Shown: positions 33,575-41,670, counted from the first letter of the stretch. The stretch: 41,768 nt of DNA from Apopatocola sp963618015 (GCA_963618015.1 CAVEQS010000026.1:1-41768); one strand, 5' to 3'. Numbers and translations are program-made. Notes: a model not told the origin generated them from the letters alone.

Positions 33575-34837
33575 TCAGCCGTTTTCCTTTTCCGGCGGAT
33601 AATAGACCTGGATCGCGTCCCCCGTCCAGTAGCTCGTAAGTTCTCCGGCGGTCATATCCTCACCGTAGATCGTCGCACGCAGGAAGTTGCGGTTGACCAC
33701 GAAATCCGCGTTGTAAATGGAAAGGCCGCTTGCATCCAGTCCGCGCCAGAACGAACCCTGCACCGGGCATTGCTGCGTCTGGATGTCATAGGTCAGAAAT
33801 TCGGGTGCCTGCAGCAGCAGCGAGGCGCACTGTCCCATCGTGAGATCGGTGCTGATGATGGACATGATCTCCTTGGCGAGCGCGTACTGATCCGTGAGGC
33901 TCATTTTCTTCACATTATCCCACATCTGCGTGAGCGCATCGCGCTGCTTCTGGCTGCGGCCGGTGTCGCCGCCGATGTGACGCTCGCGGCAGTAGCCAAG
34001 GATCTGGAAACCGTCGGTAATGGTGTAAGTACCGTCCTGATCGGTCGGGAAATAGCTGCGCGGCACATCGGTGCCATAATAGGCGTCGTTGAGCTGACAT
34101 GCCTCGCGGATGAGCAGGTTGATATCCGCGGCCTCGTCCTTTGTGACGGAGACCGTGATGGGGCCGACCATGGCGGCGATCTTCGCAAAATCAAGGAAGT
34201 CCACCAGAGCCCAGTTGTCTACGGAGATAGCGAAGTTCCGGTCGCTCTCGATTGTGTCGATGAGCATATCCACGCCGCCGAAGTTCGTCGCCCAGTTCAG
34301 ATGGCCGACGCCCCAGTTAGCGATCTCCACCTGCGTATCGCGCATGAAGGAGGTGAGCCACATCGTTTTCGTCGTCTTGTTGATGGAAAGGAGGATCATC
34401 GCGTCGCTGCGTTCGAGCTTTTCGGAACGTCCGTCCGCGCCGATGAGCAGAATGTTATACACGTTCTTATCGCTCATGACCTCTTCGGCAGACTCTGCCA
34501 GACTGCTGCGAAGCTCCATTTCGGCAAGCTCCGCCTGCTCCTCTTCCGTGAGCGGACGGGGCGTCGGTTCCGGCGTGGCCGTTGCTTCCGGCGTCGTGTC
34601 GGCCACCGCAGCCGGCACTGCCGTCGGCTCCGGTGTGGTGCGCGGCCTGGTGTTGAGCTGGCCGTACATGTCGCGGAAGATGAGAAACGCCGCGAGCAGA
34701 ATGACAAGGATCACCGCCGCGATCACGATGATAACGGTGCGACCTACGTGCTTTTTCTTCTTTTCCGGGCGCTCGCTCGCCGGGGCTTCCTTCAGATGAC
34801 GGCCGCCCTTTCCGGAAGAGTTCGTGTTATTATTCAT
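33575..34837 (-). CDS. LytR-CpsA-Psr (LCP) family cell-wall glycan ligase
   Basis: This 420-residue protein has a cytoplasmic Lys-rich N-terminus, TM at about 32-54, a Pro/Thr-rich linker (63-95), and the LCP domain (about 125-400). Key residues are Asp135 in LLIGADGR, Arg143 and Asp145, and Arg166-Asp167 in SFMRDTQVEI. LCP enzymes transfer polyprenyl-linked glycans to peptidoglycan, so this one may attach the polymer made by the locus. The ATG at 34837 is fixed by an AGGGGG site and a promoter at 34876-34904; a longer frame would run through that promoter. It stands alone between two O-acetylation modules. Confidence 0.9.
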   Translation of the reverse strand: MNNNTNSSGKGGRHLKEAPASERPEKKKKHVGRTVIIVIAAVILVILLAAFLIFRDMYGQLNTRPRTTPEPTAVPAAVADTTPEATATPEPTPRPLTEEEQAELAEMELRSSLAESAEEVMSDKNVYNILLIGADGRSEKLERSDAMILLSINKTTKTMWLTSFMRDTQVEIANWGVGHLNWATNFGGVDMLIDTIESDRNFAISVDNWALVDFLDFAKIAAMVGPITVSVTKDEAADINLLIREACQLNDAYYGTDVPRSYFPTDQDGTYTITDGFQILGYCRERHIGGDTGRSQKQRDALTQMWDNVKKMSLTDQYALAKEIMSIISTDLTMGQCASLLLQAPEFLTYDIQTQQCPVQGSFWRGLDASGLSIYNADFVVNRNFLRATIYGEDMTAGELTSYWTGDAIQVYYPPEKENG

Positions 34838-34875
34838 AATGGTCCCCCTGTGATGATTTGGGTCAGGATTTTTGT

Positions 34876-34904
34876 ATTTTATCATATCCGCACATCGTTT
34901 GCAA
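34876..34904 (-). promoter_or_regulatory. Promoter of the LCP gene
   Basis: On the minus strand: TTGCAA (34899-34904), 17-nt spacer, TAAAAT (34876-34881). The predicted start of transcription lies about 30 nt before the ATG. Confidence 0.75.
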
Positions 34905-35000
34905 GCGCTCTCAAACGAGACCCACTGCGTTGGGCTCTCGTTTGAAAAGGCTGCGGCTCGCCGCAGCGTACTCGCCCCGAGAGCACGTTTGCGAGCCGAT
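34905..35000. repeat. Hairpin-rich spacer
   Basis: TCAAACGAGACCCA and TGGGCTCTCGTTTGA (34911-34945) form a stem with one bulge, followed by CTGCGG/CCGCAG (34951-34966). No T tract follows. It may be another dispersed palindromic unit beside the LCP promoter. Confidence 0.4.
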
Positions 35001-35002
35001 TT

Positions 35003-35037
35003 AAAAAGCAGACGGGGATGCATCCCGTCTGCTTTTT
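35003..35037. terminator. Terminator of the second O-acetylation module
   Basis: AAAAAGCAGACGGG (35003-35016) pairs with CCCGTCTGCTTTTT (35024-35037), loop GATGCAT. It works on both strands and lies just past the stop of the lipoprotein gene. Confidence 0.85.
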
Positions 35038-35046
35038 CACACCATT

Positions 35047-35460
35047 TCAGTTCTTCTCAACGTCGTACACAGTCTCGGCGCCGTCGGGCTGCACGAGGGT
35101 GTACACCGTGAAGCCGTCATAGGGCAGCACGCCGTCCTTGCCGCCGGTGACGAGACAGCTCGAAGCGTACTCCGCTTCGCCGGTCGGCATGCCGATGGCG
35201 TCATAGAGCTCCTGCACCGGCTTGCCCTTGAGCGCGAGCACCTGCTCGATCTTTCCGGCAACTTCGTCCTCCGCGCCGTCGCCCTCCGGCTCAGCGGGCG
35301 CTTCCGTCGCAGCGGGGGCTTCCGTGGCCGGAGCTTCGGTCACAACAGGAGCTTCCGTCGCGGGCGCTTCGGTGGGGGCAGGCGTTTCGGTGTTTCCGCC
35401 GCAGCCGGCGAGAGCGAGCGCCATCAGTGCGGCGAGAAGCAGAGCAATGGTCTTTTTCAT
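35047..35460 (-). CDS. Small lipoprotein with Thr-Glu-Ala-Pro repeats
   Basis: This 137-residue protein has a signal peptide, lipobox LAGC (about 17-20), and a linker of repeated TEAP/ATEAP units (about 28-60), then a compact C-terminal domain of about 75 residues (KIEQVLALKGKPVQELYDAIG). The linker would hold the domain away from the membrane within the cell wall. I do not recognise the domain; lipoproteins with this lay-out and an SmpA/OmlA- or BLIP-like fold come to mind but are not proven. It is the third gene of the module, 27 nt after the AlgX-like gene. Confidence 0.78.
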   Translation of the reverse strand: MKKTIALLLAALMALALAGCGGNTETPAPTEAPATEAPVVTEAPATEAPAATEAPAEPEGDGAEDEVAGKIEQVLALKGKPVQELYDAIGMPTGEAEYASSCLVTGGKDGVLPYDGFTVYTLVQPDGAETVYDVEKN

Positions 35461-35487
35461 AAATGTGTCTCCTTTAAAAATCTTTGG

Positions 35488-36870
35488 TTAATCTATGGCA
35501 TAGACGGCGGAGAGACGGAAAAGGTTCCCTCCTGCCGCTGCATATACGGCGTCAACGGCGCTGCCGTCCGGCAGCGATACGATAAATCCGTCCGGGCGCG
35601 GCACAGCCTCATAGAGCGTGCCGCCGGAGAGGACGTAGATATTGGACGCATCGTCCGGCGTCATACCGTCCCATGTACCGGAAAAGACCGTGTACCCTTC
35701 CGTACCGGCGCTTTCCGTCAAAACGGCGCTTCCCTCTCCCGGCTCCGCAGCCGCGACGAGCAGCGGTTCCCTCTCCGGCGCCGGAGCGAGCGAATCGTAC
35801 TCCACAAGATAGCGGATGTTTCGCTCGACGAGCTCGATCACGAGCGTGCCGCCCTCCGGGAGCGTCGCTGCGGTGTACTCGTTCCGGCGGGAGAATTCCG
35901 CCGAGGCGAAGCTCTCCGCGAGATACGGATAGAGATTGCGCCCAAACGAGTCGCGGTAGCAGAGAAGCACGCCGGTACCGGCGTCGTTCTCCGTCGTGAT
36001 CGTCACGCGGTCGGGGTTTTCGGTGTTCGCAGAAAACGAAAAGCCGGTGGCATACGCGAAATCCTCTTCGAGGCTTCTGCCCGCGGGGTAGAGCATTTCG
36101 TAAAGATCGCCGCGGTGGGTGTTCCCGGCAGAAACTGTGTTGGCGAAATAATCGCTGTCGCGGCCAAGGACGGCGAGCAGCGCGTCGGCGGCAAGAGCCG
36201 CGCCCCTCGCGTTCCAATGGCTGTCCGTTTTAAAATAGAGCGGCTTGCTCTGATGCGCGAAGTCATCGCGCAGGAGGCGGGACGGATCGGTCTCCGCGGC
36301 GAACACACCGCGCAGATCGAGATACGAAACGCCCATCTCGTCGAGCAGCGCATAGAGCGCGTCCATGTTGGAGATACCGCCGAGGCGTGTCCGCTCCGGC
36401 ATGTACTCCGGATAAAGCGTATTCTTGTTCGGCGCGGCGGTGAAGAGGAAGTCTCCGCCGCGGTTTTCCGCGTACTCCTGCAGAAGGTAGAGCGTGCGCG
36501 CCGCGCAGTAAAGCTCGCGCGCCGTCATGGGCGCATCGCCGGTATAGTCGTGAATGGTCGGCGCGTAGAAGAGCCAGCCGTCGCGTCCGAGCAGGACATT
36601 CTCCGCCGTGGAGGTGTGGAATAGCGCGGCGTTGAGCTTTGCCCAGGCTGTGATGCCCTCGAGGCGGAACGAAAACCGGCCATTCACATAGGCCGCCGTG
36701 TCCGCGAGAACATCGGGATTGAACTCGCCGTCCGCCGCGACCACCGGCGCAGCGGGCAGTATCTCGTTTGCCGCGGCGTCCGCGCCGCCGGTCAGAAGAA
36801 GTCCCAGACCGGGAACAAGACACGTGGCGAGGAACAGCGCCGTAAAAATAAGAGAGAGCGTTTTTTTCAT
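35488..36870 (-). CDS. AlgX/AlgJ-like SGNH acetyltransferase
   Basis: This 460-residue exported protein has a signal or TM at about 6-27. VLLGRDGWLFYAPTIHDYTG is typical of the AlgX/AlgJ domain, as are LYFKTDSHWNARG (Asp216, His218) and CYRDSFGRNLYPYL carrying the likely nucleophile Ser. It should place acetyl on a surface glycan, working with the MBOAT protein whose gene ends 15 nt earlier. A C-terminal part of about 110 residues beyond the SGNH domain may bind the glycan. It differs clearly from the shorter DHHW protein at 30166-31266. Confidence 0.87.
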   Translation of the reverse strand: MKKTLSLIFTALFLATCLVPGLGLLLTGGADAAANEILPAAPVVAADGEFNPDVLADTAAYVNGRFSFRLEGITAWAKLNAALFHTSTAENVLLGRDGWLFYAPTIHDYTGDAPMTARELYCAARTLYLLQEYAENRGGDFLFTAAPNKNTLYPEYMPERTRLGGISNMDALYALLDEMGVSYLDLRGVFAAETDPSRLLRDDFAHQSKPLYFKTDSHWNARGAALAADALLAVLGRDSDYFANTVSAGNTHRGDLYEMLYPAGRSLEEDFAYATGFSFSANTENPDRVTITTENDAGTGVLLCYRDSFGRNLYPYLAESFASAEFSRRNEYTAATLPEGGTLVIELVERNIRYLVEYDSLAPAPEREPLLVAAAEPGEGSAVLTESAGTEGYTVFSGTWDGMTPDDASNIYVLSGGTLYEAVPRPDGFIVSLPDGSAVDAVYAAAGGNLFRLSAVYAID

Positions 36871-36885
36871 ATCGTCCGCCCCTCC

Positions 36886-38283
36886 TTAAAACTGCTGATA
36901 GATGAACGGCGTGAAGCTTCCGCCCGAGAGGGCAAGGATCGCTGTAAGAAGACCGAGCAGCGCGAGAACGTCCCAGACGATCTCCCAGCCGCGGCCAACG
37001 CACCGCCGCGTGAGCGCGGGAACGACCGGCATGGAGAGAATGACGCCGCATATGAGCGCCGCGATGCGCGCACCGGTCAGTATTTCTTCTGCGGCAAGCA
37101 TCCCGGCAGCGCCCGCGCCGGCAAAGGAGAACATCCGGGAAAGGAGCAGAAAGCCCTGCTGCACGGAGGACGCGCGGAACATTGCAAAGCCGAGAATGAC
37201 CGCGAGCAGCGTATAGACGTGCATCGCGATCCGCCCGCCGCGCTTTTGGCGCAGCTTTTCGATCGGCGCTTTCAAAAGCCCCTCGCCGGAGACGAGCACA
37301 CCGTGCCATAGGCCCCAGAGGATGTATGTCCAGCCCGCGCCGTGCCAGAGGCCGGTGCAGAAAAAGACGATGAGCTTATTTCGCACCGTTGTCCACTTCC
37401 CGCGGCGGCTGCCGCCGAGCGGGATATAGAGATAGTCCACGAACCAGCGGTTGAGCGTCATGTGCCAGCGCCGCCAGAACTCGCTCACGCTGCCGGAAAC
37501 ATACGGATAGTTGAAGTTTTCCGGGAACGTGAAGCCGAAGAGCATGCCGATGCCGATGGCCATGTCGCTGTAGCCGGAGAAGTCAAAGAAGATCTGGAGG
37601 CAGTAGCTCACCGCGCCAAGCCAGGCAAGCCCCATGCCGAGCGAATCCGGCGCGAGGGCATACACGGCATTCGCGACCGCCGCCGCGCTCTCGGCGAGCA
37701 GAAGCTTTTTCAAAAGGCCGCGCACAAACCGGCGAAGCCCCGCCGCCGTCATTTCCGGCGAAATCGGATGATCGTCAAGCTGCGTCGCGGCGTCCTGCCA
37801 GCGGACGATCGGCCCTGCGATCAGACGGGGGAAGAACGCAAGATAGAGAAAGAGCGTGTCCGCTCTCCGGCAGACGCGGGAAGGCTCGCGGTACACATCC
37901 ACGAGATAGGAAATGCCGTGGAATGTGAAAAACGAAATGCCGAGCGGCAGCGCAAACGGCTGCGAGAGCGCCGGAAGCCCCAGCGTTTCGAGCACGAACG
38001 CGAGATATTTATAGAACCCAAGCAGCGCGAGATTGCCCGCCGCGGCGACGCCGCACCAGAGCTTCCGATGCTTTTCGTCCCCGGCGATGAGCCGCCCAAA
38101 CAGATAGTCCCAGAGGAACGCCGCGAGCAGCACGGGGAGCGTTGCAAGACCGCCGAAGCCATAGAACACCGCGCTCGCGAGAGCGAGAAAGATGTTCTTC
38201 GTCCGGCGTCCCGGCATGAGCCGGTAGAGAAGAAATGCCGCAGGGAAAAAGAGAAACAAAAATCCCGCCGTATTGAACGCCAC
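36886..38283 (-). CDS. MBOAT-family O-acyltransferase (AlgI-like), second copy
   Basis: This 465-residue polytopic membrane protein has SEFWRRWHMTLNRWFVDYLYIPLGG and catalytic His in CTGLWHGAGWTYILWG, the same landmarks as the MBOAT at 31278-32669. The start is a GTG with AGGGAGG 8 nt upstream, under a good promoter at 38328-38356. It opens an operon MBOAT, AlgX-like, lipoprotein. Having two complete modules suggests two acetylation sites or two different polymers. Confidence 0.93.
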   Translation of the reverse strand: MAFNTAGFLFLFFPAAFLLYRLMPGRRTKNIFLALASAVFYGFGGLATLPVLLAAFLWDYLFGRLIAGDEKHRKLWCGVAAAGNLALLGFYKYLAFVLETLGLPALSQPFALPLGISFFTFHGISYLVDVYREPSRVCRRADTLFLYLAFFPRLIAGPIVRWQDAATQLDDHPISPEMTAAGLRRFVRGLLKKLLLAESAAAVANAVYALAPDSLGMGLAWLGAVSYCLQIFFDFSGYSDMAIGIGMLFGFTFPENFNYPYVSGSVSEFWRRWHMTLNRWFVDYLYIPLGGSRRGKWTTVRNKLIVFFCTGLWHGAGWTYILWGLWHGVLVSGEGLLKAPIEKLRQKRGGRIAMHVYTLLAVILGFAMFRASSVQQGFLLLSRMFSFAGAGAAGMLAAEEILTGARIAALICGVILSMPVVPALTRRCVGRGWEIVWDVLALLGLLTAILALSGGSFTPFIYQQF

Positions 38284-38327
38284 AGCCGCGGCCTCCCTTC
38301 TTTTGATACATAAGCACAGATAGGGGT

Positions 38328-38356
38328 ATTATAGCGTATTTCCCCGTCCAGCGCAA
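38328..38356 (-). promoter_or_regulatory. Promoter of the second O-acetylation operon
   Basis: On the minus strand: TTGCGC, 17-nt spacer, TATAAT (38328-38333), 45 nt before the GTG start. Confidence 0.75.
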
Positions 38357-38441
38357 GACGGAGCTTTTCCGCACACCGCGGCTCCGATTCGACAAATTTA
38401 CAGTTTCTCCACACTTTTTTTATGGATTTTTCAAAGGCCGA

Positions 38442-38450
38442 TGCTATAAT
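38442..38450 (+). promoter_or_regulatory. Extended -10 promoter of the DUF4342 gene
   Basis: TGCTATAAT at 38442-38450 (extended TGn motif) with no good -35 but A/T-rich sequence upstream. AAAGGAG precedes the ATG at 38499. Confidence 0.6.
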
Positions 38451-38498
38451 GCAATCAGAAAACAAAATAACCGGGCAATCCGGAAAGGAGCACATACA

Positions 38499-38927
38499 AT
38501 GAACGAAAACAAAGTGCAGACCATCGTAGAAAAGGTCAAGGAGCTCGTGCAGCGCGGCAACGTCTCCCGCATCGTCGTCCGTAAGGGCGAGCGCATTCTG
38601 CTCAACATCCCCGTGAACGTCGGCATCGTCGGCGGCGTCGTGGCGGTTGCCTCCGCCAAATGGGTGCTGCTCGCGAGCATTCTCGCTACGGTCGGCTTCG
38701 GCTGCTGCGTTGAGGTCGTCAAGGAGGACGGCAACGTTGTCAACGTCATGAACGAAGAAGACGCCAAGCGCGTCCGTACCGCTGCGCAGAGCGCGGTCTC
38801 TTCCGTGAAGGACGCCGTGCATTTTGAAAAGGTCGTCGACCAGACGACCGAGGCCACCTGGACCATGCCCGAGGAGGAAACGCCCGAAGCGCCGGAAGTG
38901 CACACCGAAGAGCACCACGAAGAGTAA
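38499..38927 (+). CDS. DUF4342 protein
   Basis: This 142-residue protein has the DUF4342 region (about 3-75: VEKVKELVQRGNVSRIVVRKGERILLNIP in outline), with hydrophobic stretches at about 40-51 and 55-72 that could dip into the membrane. An acidic tail of about 60 residues follows, ending in Glu/His-rich sequence. Proteins of this family are small membrane-associated proteins of Firmicutes without known function. It is a single gene with its own promoter and strong terminator, which suggests a stand-alone and possibly well-expressed protein. Confidence 0.85.
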   Translation: MNENKVQTIVEKVKELVQRGNVSRIVVRKGERILLNIPVNVGIVGGVVAVASAKWVLLASILATVGFGCCVEVVKEDGNVVNVMNEEDAKRVRTAAQSAVSSVKDAVHFEKVVDQTTEATWTMPEEETPEAPEVHTEEHHEE

Positions 38928-38939
38928 AAAAACACTTGC

Positions 38940-38986
38940 CCGCGGAGGGAAAGGCAGCCGGTCTTTCCCTCCGCGGTTTCTTTTTT
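38940..38986 (+). terminator. Terminator of the DUF4342 gene
   Basis: A perfect 14-bp stem (CCGCGGAGGGAAAG and complement, 38940-38976) is followed by TTTCTTTTTT. Confidence 0.88.
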
Positions 38987-38987
38987 C

Positions 38988-39016
38988 TTGCATTCCCCCG
39001 AAGAGTATGGTATAAC
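38988..39016 (+). promoter_or_regulatory. Promoter of the Crp/Fnr gene
   Basis: TTGCAT (38988-38993), 17-nt spacer, TATAAC (39011-39016). The -10 forms the outer end of the left arm of the inverted repeat at 39011-39062. Confidence 0.65.
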
Positions 39017-39062
39017 AGTCCCGCACGAGTTAGACGGCGCTAACTCGTGCGGGACTGTTATA
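39011..39062. repeat. Perfect 23-bp-arm inverted repeat before the Crp/Fnr gene
   Basis: The arms run 39011-39033 (begins TATAACAGTCCCGC) and 39040-39062 (ends GCGGGACTGTTATA) with no mismatch and a 6-nt spacer ACGGCG. A second pair, GAGTAT at 39003-39008 and ATACTC at 39070-39075, encloses it and brackets the AGAAGG ribosome binding site at 39065-39070. No T tract follows, so it is not a simple terminator. It could be an operator, a 5'-leader hairpin or the remains of a small mobile palindrome. Confidence 0.85.
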
Positions 39063-39078
39063 TTAGAAGGATACTCTC

Positions 39079-39777
39079 ATGTTCAGCACACTCAGCAGAC
39101 AACAGGAAAAACTCTTGCACGCCTCTCCCCTTTTCGACGGCCTGACACCGGAGCAGATCCGCCCGGTACTGCACTGTCTTCAGGCCGAGGTGCGCTGTGC
39201 CGCGCCGCGGCAGATCATCATTCAGCCGCAGGAATGCTCTTCCGGGCTGTTCATCGTTCTCTCCGGTGCGATTGAACTGGTCAGCACGGATACCAACGGC
39301 CGGAAAAGCACCATGAATATTCTCTATCCGGGAGACTGCCACTGCGAAAATGTCGGGCTGCTGGACGCTCTTGCCGCCCATGTGCAGGTTCTGGCGCTGG
39401 ACGAGGTCACCATGATAAAGCTGGATATCAACCGCATATTTGCCCCCGACAGCTGCCAGTGTCCCTACAAGCTGGTCGTTGTGCAGAATCTGGTGCGCAT
39501 TCTCTCCGCCGATAACGATTTTTTAAAGCTGAAGGCAACGCTCTTCAGCCAGAAAAGCCTGCGCAGCAAGCTGCTCATCTATTTGCAGCATCTCGCGCGA
39601 AAGCAGAAGACCGATAACGTATACGTTCCGCTCAACCGCACGAAGCTGGCGGATTTTCTGGCTGCCGACCGCAGCGCCCTATGCCGCGAACTCAGCCGGA
39701 TGCACACGGAAAAGCTGATCGCCGTCCGGGGCAACCGCATCCGCCTGACACTCGGCAGCGAATCACTCCTCCCCTGA
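39079..39777 (+). CDS. Crp/Fnr-family transcriptional regulator
   Basis: This 232-residue protein has an N-terminal cyclic-nucleotide-type sensor domain (about 15-130: SGLFIVLSGAIELV, LYPGDCHCENVGLLD) and a C-terminal winged helix (about 160-225: LADFLAADRSALCRELSRMHTEKLI). Six cysteines occur in the first 135 residues (near 33, 40, 53, 87, 89 and 125-127), more than usual, so redox or metal sensing is possible. The lack of the classical cAMP pocket Arg/Ser pattern argues against a cAMP sensor. It starts with an ATG 8 nt after AAGG and ends in a hairpin shared with the cupin gene. The inverted repeat upstream may be its own binding site. Confidence 0.87.
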   Translation: MFSTLSRQQEKLLHASPLFDGLTPEQIRPVLHCLQAEVRCAAPRQIIIQPQECSSGLFIVLSGAIELVSTDTNGRKSTMNILYPGDCHCENVGLLDALAAHVQVLALDEVTMIKLDINRIFAPDSCQCPYKLVVVQNLVRILSADNDFLKLKATLFSQKSLRSKLLIYLQHLARKQKTDNVYVPLNRTKLADFLAADRSALCRELSRMHTEKLIAVRGNRIRLTLGSESLLP

Positions 39778-39792
39778 CAGCATAAAAAGACG

Positions 39793-39835
39793 CCCCGCGC
39801 CCGCGGCAGGATCCTGCCTTGGACGCGGGGTTTTT
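39793..39835. terminator. Terminator between Crp/Fnr and cupin genes
   Basis: CCCCGCG (39793-39799) pairs with CGCGGGG (39824-39830) around an inner GGCAGGATCCTGCC palindrome, followed by five T on the + strand. Confidence 0.8.
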
Positions 39836-39848
39836 CCGTCCGGAAGGA

Positions 39849-40490
39849 TCAGCTCCGAACGATCATGACCATCATTTTAAACCGGGTGACAGCGGCGACC
39901 TTATGCATCGCTCCGGGGCGGAAGGAGAAGCTCTCGCCCTGACGCACCGTGTGCGGTACGCCCTCGTTGGTAATAACGCCTTCACCCTCCAGGCAGAGCA
40001 TCATGGCGTCGCCGCCGGCGGCGTGCTCCGGCGTGGCGCAGCCGGCGTCAAAGCTCATGAGCGCCATTTTCATGTGCGGATTGTTGACAATATCCGCATT
40101 GACGATTTTCCCCTCCTCGTAGGGGAGCAGGTCCTTCAGGGCAAATACTTCGTCCGTTTTGATAAGGTTCATACAAAATCCTTCCTTTGCTTCAATTTCA
40201 AGAAAAACACAGGGGCCATTCGCCAGCACGCGAAACGGCGTCCGTTCCGAAACCAGCATGACGCTGCCCTCTGGGAGAGGGCGGCACATATCCGTTTCGA
40301 TACCGGTCTCGCCCGCCAACGACAGATACAGATATGGATGGGGGTAAAACTCCTCGCTGATATCCGTGCCGTTAGCAATCGAAAAAATTGTGGCATGCTC
40401 CTCCGGAGACATGAAGAGCGTTTCCGAGATCGTCATGCCCGCACGGGGCTTGTGCGTCTCGGCAAAGGTGAAAACCTGTCCGCGCTTCAT
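39849..40490 (-). CDS. Two-domain cupin protein
   Basis: This 213-residue protein has a C-terminal cupin (about 140-210: HMKMALMSFDAGCATPEHAAGGDAMM in outline, then PGAMHKV with metal-type His/Glu residues) and an N-terminal half with a second degraded cupin-like pattern. Cupins of this type bind metal or small ligands; no enzyme activity is proven. It begins 1 nt after the stop of the substrate-binding protein gene, with no good ribosome binding site, so translation is probably coupled. The pair may form one uptake-linked unit. Confidence 0.82.
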   Translation of the reverse strand: MKRGQVFTFAETHKPRAGMTISETLFMSPEEHATIFSIANGTDISEEFYPHPYLYLSLAGETGIETDMCRPLPEGSVMLVSERTPFRVLANGPCVFLEIEAKEGFCMNLIKTDEVFALKDLLPYEEGKIVNADIVNNPHMKMALMSFDAGCATPEHAAGGDAMMLCLEGEGVITNEGVPHTVRQGESFSFRPGAMHKVAAVTRFKMMVMIVRS

Positions 40491-40491
40491 G

Positions 40492-41670
40492 TCAGTAGTG
40501 CCGGTAGGTCTGTGCCGGAGCCGTGAGAATGTTGGCAACATCCTCGTCGGTCAGCTCCATACCGTACCACTTCTGATAATACTCCTTGACCATCGCGTCC
40601 ATATCGATGTCAGCGAAAAGCTCGGGATAAGCCGTTTTTGCCGACCACCACATCGCGAGCGGCGTGTCGGAGCACGGGGGCCACCAGCGGTGCATGCCGA
40701 AGGGATACTTGAAGACCTGCTCCTCCTTCACGGCCGTGATGCCGCTCCAGTCATCCTCGCCCACCGTGTTGTTGTAAATGTCTTCCGGGGTCTTGTCCGA
40801 GAATGTCAGAATGAAGATCTTGTCCGGATCCCACTCATAGATCTGTTCCATATTGACAGAGGAATTCGTGGCCCGCGCGCCGAGATTTTCCGCGCCGAGC
40901 AGATCCGTCCACCAGGCCGCAAAGCTCTTTGCGCCTGCGATCACAAGGCCAGAGTCGCTGTAGGTATTGATATAGAGATACTTTTCCACGCTCTCCGTGG
41001 GGTTCGCTTCGATGCGGCTGCGGATCTCCGCCTCCGTCTCCTCGCCGTAGGCGATGATGTCCTGTGCGGGAGAGGTCATCTGGAACGTCTGCGCAAACGT
41101 GTCCATCCAGGAGCGGAGCGTTTCCAGCGGGGAGGCGCTGCCGCCCTTATTGGGGTGCGTAAGACCCACGGCGGGGATCCCCGCCTGACGGATCGGCTCG
41201 GCGTCCGATTCGCTGTGATAGAACACCACGTCGGGATCAAGCTTTACGAGCTCTTCCATGTTCAGCTGGCCGCCGGCATAAAATTCGCTGGAGACATTCA
41301 TGATCTCCGGGCAGTACTTGGCAAACACCGAGTATTCCACACCGTTTTTCAAATCCGGCGTAACGCCGACGAGCTTGCTGATGTCTCCGCCCATAAACAC
41401 GGCGTAGACCGTGGCGGCGGGCAGGGGACCCAGGATCACGACGCGGTCGATCTCGTCAGGCACTTCGGTTTCCTCGCCTTTAAAGTCCACCACGGTATGC
41501 ATGCCGGACGACACCGGCTCCTCCGCCGGAGTTTCGGCCGCGGCGGGCTCCTCGGCTGCCGCAGTTACGGCAGGCTCTTCGGATGTCTCGGGCGCGGCAG
41601 GCTCCGCGCCGCAGGCCGCGAGCGACAGCACCATCAATGCTGCCAGAAAAAGGGATAGTATGCGCTTCAT
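40492..41670 (-). CDS. Iron/cobalamin-type ABC substrate-binding lipoprotein
   Basis: This 392-residue protein has a signal peptide with lipobox LAAC (about 17-20) and a Pro/Glu/Ala-rich linker (22-52). A periplasmic-binding domain of the siderophore/heme/B12 class follows (EVPDEIDRVVILGPLPAATVYA, LVKLDPDVVFYHSES, MEQIYEWDPDKIFIL). It should catch an iron complex, cobalamin or similar ligand for an ABC importer. No permease or ATPase gene is in view; they may lie beyond the window or elsewhere. The ATG follows GGAGG. Downstream lies the cupin gene in the same operon. Confidence 0.88.
   Translation of the reverse strand: MKRILSLFLAALMVLSLAACGAEPAAPETSEEPAVTAAAEEPAAAETPAEEPVSSGMHTVVDFKGEETEVPDEIDRVVILGPLPAATVYAVFMGGDISKLVGVTPDLKNGVEYSVFAKYCPEIMNVSSEFYAGGQLNMEELVKLDPDVVFYHSESDAEPIRQAGIPAVGLTHPNKGGSASPLETLRSWMDTFAQTFQMTSPAQDIIAYGEETEAEIRSRIEANPTESVEKYLYINTYSDSGLVIAGAKSFAAWWTDLLGAENLGARATNSSVNMEQIYEWDPDKIFILTFSDKTPEDIYNNTVGEDDWSGITAVKEEQVFKYPFGMHRWWPPCSDTPLAMWWSAKTAYPELFADIDMDAMVKEYYQKWYGMELTDEDVANILTAPAQTYRHY

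Noticed and set aside
34838..35023. N-terminal extension of the LCP protein
   Set aside because: The added 62 residues would run through the consensus promoter and two hairpins; the start at 34837 has a good ribosome binding site.
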